Source: Erodium maritimum
Taxonomy: Eukaryota; Streptophyta; Magnoliopsida; Geraniales; Geraniaceae
Reading direction: 5' to 3'
Assembly: GCA_963921825.1 (NCBI GenBank)
Contig: OY997588.1
Coordinates: 121,033,329-121,097,328, forward strand
DNA length: 64,000 nt
Made by a program: the position numbers and the translations under genes. Every line of letters begins with the position of its first letter. Position 1 is the first letter of the stretch. Of the stretch, positions 57,258 to 64,000 are shown in pieces. The notes under the pieces are model-generated. The model had not been told where the DNA came from. It searched no databases and saw only the letters and a program-made list of their open reading frames with translations.

Positions 57258-57741
57258 CGCAGAAGTTCGAGCTTCGTCCCCGGCTACCTCCGGCGTCGTC
57301 TCCGGCCACCCCCTCCTCCGCCGTCGTCGTCCCCTGCCACCCCCACCTCCGCCGCCTCCTCCTCCCTCGTCCACCTCCCACCGTCCTCGCAGAGCTGAAG
57401 CTCGCGATCTGGAGCTGTTCTTCGTCCTCTCCGGCGTCGTCACCGGCCACCCCCTTCTCCGACGTCATCGTCCCCGGCCACCCCCACCTCCGCCGCCTCC
57501 TCCTCCCTCTTCCACCTCCCACCGTCCTCGCAGAGCTTCAGCTCGCGATTTGGTTCGGATCTGAACCAAATCTGGAGCTTCAACTCTGCGATTTGGTTCA
57601 GATCTGAACCAAATCGTGAGCTGAAGCTCTGCGAGGACGGTGGGAGGTGGAAGAGGGAGGAGGAGGCGGCGGAGGTGGGGGTGGCCGGGGACGACGACGG
57701 CGGAGGAGGGGGTGGCCGGGGACGAAGCTCGAACTTCTGCG
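57258..57741. repeat. GC-rich imperfect palindrome inside the outer MULE-like element
   Basis: CGCAGAAGTTCGAGCTTCG (57258) and its inverse (ending 57741) bracket two left blocks and one right block of GCCGCCTCC and CCGGCCACCCCC repeats. The centre near 57590 has GGTTCAGATCTGAACC palindromes. Glycine- or arginine-rich frames across it are composition artefacts. Confidence 0.75.
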
Positions 57742-58249
57742 ATTTTTTTATTTAATAAAATTGATTTTTAAAAAAAATAAAAATGAATTTTTAATTTTTT
57801 GTATTTTTAATATTTTTTTATTATTATTTTAAATAAGTTAATTTTTAAATTTAAAAAATTTAAATTTATTTATTTATTTATTTATTATATTTTTATTGTA
57901 TTATATAATTAAGGGTATAATGGTAATTTTGTCTATCAAATTTATAAGCTTAAAATAAGAAAGGGTAAAATCGTCATTTCACACCCCACTTAACTGCAAA
58001 TGTCTAATTTAGAGGAATATTCCGTTAGTTTTTAACGGAATATGCCAATTTTAAACCAAATCGTTCGTGGACGAATCATTAGGGTACCTTATCGGACAAA
58101 AAAATCATAAGGGTACCTTATCGTTCGTGGACGAAACATTACGGTACCTTATCGTAAATAACCCAAGTTTTTTTATTTCTTCCTTTCAATGACAATTTTA
58201 ATCATATCTGTTAGGGTTTCATCATCGCTCACGAAAAAGGAGGCTGCTC

Positions 58250-59100
58250 CTCGTGGTCGACCCCGCTCCTCCTGGCCGTGGTCCGGCATACCTCCTCCGC
58301 CACCATGGCGTCTTTCCTCTCCCTCCACATCATGGAGATGAAATTGTGTCTCTCTAGTGGTCCTATCGTAATCTCCCATCCCGGCGTTGTCGAATATAAC
58401 CTCTGGGTACTCGTCCCACAATCTTTCTCCGCCGCCCCAAATCCCACAATCGCCGCCTCATTCTCTCCCATCACCGCCCCGAATTTTATCTCTGTCGCGA
58501 GTCCCTATTACTTCGACCGGTACTGGTTCGTTATCGGGGTTTACTGTTCAATCTAGGGGATATACTGTGACTCTAGGGTTTTCTCGGCCAACACTTAGGC
58601 CCCAATGTCAAAGGAGGCTGGACTCGGAATCTGGGATAACCCCAAATCGTAATATTTTTCCTGAGAGGCCGGACCTTCGAATCATGGCCTGGAATTGCCA
58701 AGACATGAATTCAGGACTACACAAGCAACAATTGAGGCACCTCCTTAGAGATCACCGACCACACATCATCTTCCTCTTGGAAACAGTTCTATTAGCTCAA
58801 CGGTGTTTACTCCTGTCTCACTCGTTGGGATTTACAGGCCACATTTGTGAACCCAGGGGCGTTACCCGAGGTCTAGTTATGTTTTGGGTTAGGGGTATTA
58901 CAATTGCTCTAAGAGGTCAAGATGGACATCACATTGATGTGGACGTATCAGGCCCGGGCTATGACGATATCCGTATTACATGTATTTAAGGTGAAGCCTG
59001 CAGATTAGTGGGGACCGAACCTGGGACATATTGCTTTGCCTACACACGGTTTTAAGACCAAACTGGATAATTATTGGCGACATTAATGGCATTTGATGTG
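58250..59100 (+). pseudogene. LINE ORF2 endonuclease fragment
   Basis: The frame 58387-58989 has a Ser/Pro-rich lead and then the L1-type endonuclease start (DLRIMAWNCQDMNSGL, RDHRPHIIFLLETVL, GVTRGLVMFWVRG). It stops at 58987-58989. Downstream broken frames include a GDIN motif like the family's GDFN. This enzyme nicks DNA to prime reverse transcription. The RT domain is absent, so it is a truncated copy. Confidence 0.75.
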
Positions 59101-60509
59101 GCTGTATAATGCATCCGTTTTTGATGTTTTTAAGCCCACATCTTAAGCTTTTGGGTCCCGTGATTAGGTTGTTTTAATGCATTTCCTCCTCCTTGCATGC
59201 ACTTGGCCCTGATTTTAGAGTTTTCAAACATTCGGAGCCAAACAAGGGCATTTAGCGCTAGATGATCAGAATTGAAGATCCAAGGCAGCCATTGGGTAGA
59301 AGCCCGGACCATGAAGGAAAGCAGGCTGGAATCTGGCCCGTTTCGAGTGGTTATACGGCCCGTACAACAGCCCGTTCCGGGCGCCGAAGAGGGGATAAAG
59401 TCCTGAACTCGTTGTTTTGACCCGTTCTAAGGTCCGTTTTGTGCGGCCTAACGGGCCGCTTTCTGGCCCGTTTTGTGCCACGCTACGGGCCGCTCGCGTC
59501 AGACCCTCTTCCAAGTCTGCGTTTTGAAGCCCTAGCTAAGGAAATTAGTGATTTTTATTTGGGAGATACGAGTTTTGAGAGCAAAAAAGAAGACTTGGAA
59601 GATTTAGGGTTTGTAACTTGAAAGAAGAGAAGTGTTTTAGAGCGAGGATTGAAGCAACCTTAGATTTTTATTTTGTCATTTGGGTATTGTGTATCAAACT
59701 CATTGAAACTATGTTTATCAATAGTTCTTTTTCATCTCTTTGCTTGTTCTTCTTCTCCATCATGAGCTAAATTTCTATTGATCTAGAGCTAGGGAAAAAG
59801 TATGATGAATTGATTCAATAGATTTGTGTTTAGTTTGTGCGATTTGTGTTTAGAATATTGTTTGCATAATTTGAATTTAATGCTTCATGAAATTGATCCC
59901 TTGATAGTTGATTAGGTTTTAGCATTCAACAGTCGAGAAATGAGAATGACTAAAAGGACTAAGGATTATGCAACTCGGGTTTAAATCTAGTCTCTAGTAA
60001 AGTTAGGTTAACACGAGTGCAACAGCTATAGGCGTACAATCCCGAAAGGTAGAGTAGTTCATGAATCTTAAGGCTTTATGTCTCTCTACACCTAGATTAT
60101 AGATAACTAGGCGGTTAGATTATAATAGGGTCCTAATTCGATCAAGAGATGTTTAGAACTATCTTATTTGCACATGTAAACACAAATCCATGCGAATTAG
60201 TTGTCATATTGTGACCCTGTTAAAAGTCCTAGATCGCTTTTTTTTCCTCTGAAATTCACTCCATCTTTGAAATTCGGTCTCTTATCTTATTGTCATTTAC
60301 TCTAATTTTCTTTGCAAACTGTTATTTAAATTTATAAACCAAAACGAAACTCTTTTTAGAAACAGATTAATAACATATTTTAAATCGAGTGACGGTTTTA
60401 CTGCTCCCTTAGGTACGATAACCAGACTTAAACCCGAAACATTAACTTGAATGTGCCCCCACTGACCCCGTTTAGCTAGAATCCGTTGGACTTCTCTGGA
60501 CCCACGTCT
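59101..60509 (+). mobile_element. Possible Athila/Tat-like LTR fragment
   Basis: There is no coding region. The stretch at 59750-60180 has the look of Tat/Athila-type LTR sequence (GATGAATTGATTCAATAG, then GTTAACACGAGTGCAACAGC). It ends with CTCCCTTAGGTACGATAACC near 60403, resembling the CTCCCTGTGGATACGA-type leader of that group. Ends are not defined. LTR-B copy 3 inserts at 60510. Confidence 0.35.
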
Positions 60510-61312
60510 TGTTGGGTCTCGATGGAGAGTATGAACATATAATCGCAGCGGAAGAAAATAAATCGAGACCATGCATAAATAACTACCACGATTAGATTCA
60601 CAAAACAAAACCGAAATCATCATTTCTTACCAAATCAAGAACACTAGGTATGGAATGATCGGAGTTGAATCTTTAAGACGCCTACGTATCCTCCTAGGAA
60701 TCAAAGCCACGTAGTTCTAATCTTAGAGGACCCATGAACATAAAAATGGAGGGAAAGAGAAGCTTAACCGAAATTATGGGGAGAGAGAAGGAGAAGTTGT
60801 TCTTCCTTTTTGTGTGTTATGTCTCTTATGTTGAAAGGATGATCCTTATGTCATTTTAATCCCATCAACATAATAAGCTAATAGTAAATAGGTCAAGAAT
60901 GGTGTAAAGTAGTTAGAAGTTGGTGGATTGAATCACCAACTACGTAATCTAACTAATTAGTTAGAACCATTTAGTTAAGAACTAACTAGTTGTTTCCTTG
61001 GGCGTTTGGTGGCATGGGCCGCCCAAAGGCCTCGTGGGTGATGGCTCGTTGCCATTCCTGACAAGGTCCCGTGACGTGCTCATCTCCTCCATGCCTTCCA
61101 TTCCGGATATGTCCAACAATATCCGACGAGATCGTTCCCAAGACTCCAAGTCTTGTCTCGATCCGTAAAGTCTTAATTACATACAGGCACATGACCCAAA
61201 ATCTAGTTTTGGTCATGTCCCGTGTCAACTTTCCGCTTGGCCATTCTCCATCAGTGTGTTAATGAGTTTCATCCTCTAGTGCGACCCTTAGGTTTATGCA
61301 TGTCGATAGATC
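60510..61312 (-). mobile_element. LTR-B copy 3, interrupted
   Basis: The inverted LTR-B begins TGTTGGGTCTCGATGG at 60510, with CGTCT (60505-60509) as the likely duplication. It follows LTR-B to GCATGTCGATAGATC and is then cut by LTR-A copy 5 at 61313. The rest is outside the window. Confidence 0.8.
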
Positions 61313-64000
61313 TGTCACGCCCCAATTTCAGTAAACTAAACTCGGGACGCGAACGTTTTAAAAATAACAAACACTTTTGAAACCATTTTTATAGATCACT
61401 TTAAAATCACCAATTGTTCAACAAAATAATATTTACAACTTAAAATACGTCCCAACACGTGGACAAAAGTACAAGGTATTCGTCACTAGACTCAAAAGAC
61501 AAAACCCGGACTCCGCTCCTAGCTCCACAAGCTTCGAGAGCTCACCTAGTCCGTCCCACGAACAGTACCTGTAGGAAAAGCAGCTAAGGGTGAGCGTTCG
61601 CTCACCACCACGGATAACAGACTAACTACGGCATAATTAGCAGACAAAGTAGGTAACACCAACAACAACTCAACACCGGGGAACACCATCCCCAACCCAA
61701 GTACTCTGACTGAACATACACCCACTGTTGCCTTCCCTGACCAACTCAACACCCTGACACGTAAAGTAGACCCGACACGACGATCACGAACTCTTCCAAG
61801 GACTCAAAAGACCACCACGCAACACTCAAGATCACAAAGGATCGCACACCAAAAAAAGATCACAAAGGATCGCAAAACAGCTGCCAAGAACGCTCATACC
61901 CTCCCGAGACTCTAACTCGGTCAGGCCAACCCAAGAATGCTTGCAACTTACCGAGACTCTAACTCGTAAGCCAGCCGGAAAATGCTTGCAACTTACCGAC
62001 TCTAACTCGTAAACCAGCCAAAGAATGCTTGCAATTTACCGAGACTCTAACTCGTAAGCCAGCCAAAGTATGCTCACAAACCCAAACCACACACGCGCGG
62101 CCAGGACCCCTTTATTGGCGGGCGGGCCCCCTACCCCGTTTGAACATGCAGACGCGTGTGCTCGTGGACCCCCGTTTCATGAAGCGGGCCCCCAACCTCA
62201 GGTAACCACAATCACAATCACAATCACAAACACAATCACAAGCAAGTTCAACAACCAGTAACAACACAGGTTCAACACTCACATGCACTCATGGCCACCA
62301 AGACACCAACAGTAAAACTTGGACTCAACAGCCCCACAGGCACGCACGGCCTCCCAAGACACACCAACAGTAAAACACGGACTCAACAGCCCCACAGGCA
62401 CTCACGGCCTCCCAAGACACACCAACAGTACAACACGGACTCAACCGCCCCACAGGCACTCACGGCTACTCTAACCACCTATAGTAAAGACACGGGTTCA
62501 CAACCCCACAGGCACTCATGGCCACCCAAAACACCAAAGATAAAGACACGGGTTCAACAACCCCACGGGCACTCATGGCCACTCAAAACTCAACGATAAA
62601 ACACGCTTGCAACTTACCGAGACTCTAACTCGTAAGCCAGCTAAAACACTAACAGTTAAGTACGGGCTCTCATGGCCACCCAAACATGAATAATAACACG
62701 GGCTCTCATGGCCACCCAAGACTCAACAATAATAATACGGGCTCTCAAGGCCACCCAAAACTCGATAATAATACACGGGCTCTCAAGGCCACCCAAGACA
62801 CCAAAAGATCAATCAACCTCCGGCTTAACCAAAGCCTCCAACAGTCCTAATATCAACAGTTTCTCAATCAACCTCCGGGCATGGTCATATGCCTCCAGTA
62901 CTCCTAATATCGATAAGTTCACAAACAACCTCCGGGCATGGTCATATGCCTCCAGTAATTCTAATAACGCTAAGTTCTCTGCTCCTACGACACTACTAAG
63001 TGTCACATGCATTTCCAATAATCGCTACAATCCCGGATCATGCTTTTCTAATATTTAAATAAACCTACTCAACCCACGACACCCCGGTGTCACATGCAAT
63101 TCTACTGTTAACTTTCCCTAGTCAGGGCCGAGATCCGGCTACTTTTCCCTACCTCGTGCGTGCTCTCCCAAAAGCCAACCACGAGCTCCGGTGATGATCT
63201 CAGTCACTCACCCAGCTTTCCCTTGCCTCGGTTCGTGGCACGATCTAAAAGAACACAATTTAAAGGCACTTAACAACTTGCAGGAATAAACTGAAAATCA
63301 TTAAACTCGATGCCCAAACTTAACCCCGACAATGTCGATCATTCCCAAACTCCCCAAATACTCGACATTGTCGATAAGGGACCCATCAAGGCCCGATTCG
63401 TCCGACATGGCGAATCTGCCCGGGTTTTGTAAATGCCCTTCCGGGGCTCCAAAAATTCTCGTTTTCGTTTCCACGGTCTTAGATCAATTCAAGGGTCCCA
63501 ATGTACTTGCCCGAATCGAATTCCGACTTCTAAGTCAATTAATTAACGTTTAAAGTTTCCAAAACCCGTTAATTACAACTTCTCCAATTTAATTCCAATT
63601 TTCGATTCGATTAAGGATAAATGGTCCGGGGAACGTTTTAAACCACCCGAACACTAAAACCCGAGCAACCGAGCACGTGGGCCCCACCCAACCTCCTTGG
63701 TCGTGCCCTAGGGTTCAAAAGGGGGGCTTGGTCACCATGGTGGTGGCTGGTCCCAGCTCCGGCCAGCCACCCCATGGCCGGCCGGCCACCACCCACGGTG
63801 GCCGGAGCTCCTCCCGAGCCTCCGGTCACCGGAAAACGTGCAATTAAACCCCCAAACACCTCTAAAACGTCTCCAACACCTCCCCAACCTCCACACAACC
63901 CTAAATCATTCATTTTAACAAAACCCTAGCTTTCCAAAATAATCAAAACGAGAATCGGTTTGGGTATTACCGTAGAGGAGGATGAGGGGAACGAGATTGC
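61313..64000 (-). mobile_element. LTR-A copy 5 (runs off the window)
   Basis: This inverted copy starts TGTCACGCCCCAATTTCAG. AGATC (61308-61312) is the expected target duplication, with its partner outside. It contains the palindrome (61590-61605), an ACTTACCGAGACTCTAACTC repeat (61920-62060), the CACAGGCACTCACGGCC minisatellite (62280-62800), and then the conserved CCCGACAATGTCGATC and GCACGTGGGCCCC stretches. It is cut by the window end. Confidence 0.88.
62280..62800 (-). repeat. Minisatellite of LTR-A copy 5
   Basis: Repeated GGCACTCACGGCCTCCCAAG and GGGCTCTCATGGCCACC units with ACACCAACAGTAA spacers, about 10-12 in number. Confidence 0.8.

Larger units (their letters stand above)
55979..58164. 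mobile_element. MULE-like element with long TIRs and 9-bp duplication
   Basis: The terminal inverted repeats are about 190 bp, with phrases GTTATTTA, AATGTTTCGTCCACGAACG and CCTAATGATTCGTCCACG. They lie at 55979-56200 and about 57960-58164, with AAGTTTTTT at 55970-55978 and 58165-58173. Inside are a second MULE-like element (56257-57006) and a GC-rich palindromic block (57258-57741). There is no transposase. TIR length and duplication size fit a non-autonomous Mutator-like element. Confidence 0.75.

Noticed and set aside
57222-57832. Glycine/arginine-rich frames resembling RGG proteins
   Set aside because: They arise from simple GGCGGC-type repeats in an imperfect palindrome inside a transposon.

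Overview
This window looks like a repeat-dense nuclear segment of a flowering plant, probably a eudicot with a large genome. The evidence is plant-type splice sites, a SABATH methyltransferase gene split by large introns, plant lineages of CACTA, Ty1/copia, Ty3/gypsy, LINE and MULE-like elements, and long nested insertions. The species cannot be named from the sequence. Only one gene looks intact: the SABATH methyltransferase at 42595-48796 (four exons, about 361 residues). Almost everything else is mobile DNA or its debris.

Layout. 1-1098 is the right end of a long LTR (called LTR-A here). 1099-8161 is the right-hand part of a CACTA transposon with a decayed TNP2 transposase gene and a second, Transposase_24-like gene, ending in a terminal repeat that begins CACTACTGCTGAAAGG. 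8162-12600 holds an LTR-A solo LTR (8675-11583, target duplication TATAC) and three short elements flanked by TA microsatellites. 12601-14900 has a broken Ty3/gypsy integrase plus 3' LTR on the minus strand and an unrecognised exon-like reading frame. 15283-25433 is a tandem array of a roughly 507-bp unit (about 13 copies) cut cleanly by another LTR-A (20294-23686, duplication CTAAT). 25434-28600 carries a retroelement-like remnant, a 5'-truncated copia end and an LTR-B fragment.

29930-37685 is a duplicated SABATH promoter and start of exon 1, split by a complete-ended but dead Ale-like copia element (30069-37646, duplication GTAGC). That element is itself broken by a mosaic LTR-A (32308-35403). 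38397-40530 is a broken unknown gene split by a foldback MULE-like element with a 10-bp duplication. 41065-42121 is a short poly(A) retroposon. 42595-48796 is the SABATH gene, with a 4.8-kb third intron full of inserted sequence.

48797-64000 is mobile DNA throughout. It contains LINE pieces, an LTR-B solo LTR inserted into an opposite LTR-B (duplication TAAGG), and a second copy of the foldback family. It also contains a LINE-type retroposon with a 9-bp duplication, a MULE-like element containing a second, smaller MULE-like element (both with 9-bp duplications), a LINE endonuclease fragment, a possible Athila/Tat-like LTR, another LTR-B and a final LTR-A running off the end.

How it fits together: target duplications give a relative order of insertions. 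The tandem array predates its LTR-A, the SABATH duplicate predates the copia element, and the copia element predates the mosaic LTR. LTR-A and LTR-B occur here only as solo or partial LTRs, which suggests much LTR-LTR recombination. I see no convincing evidence for a wholly new biological system. The most unusual items are the foldback MULE-like family with internal minisatellites, the mosaic LTR with mismatched flanks, and the higher-order tandem array.
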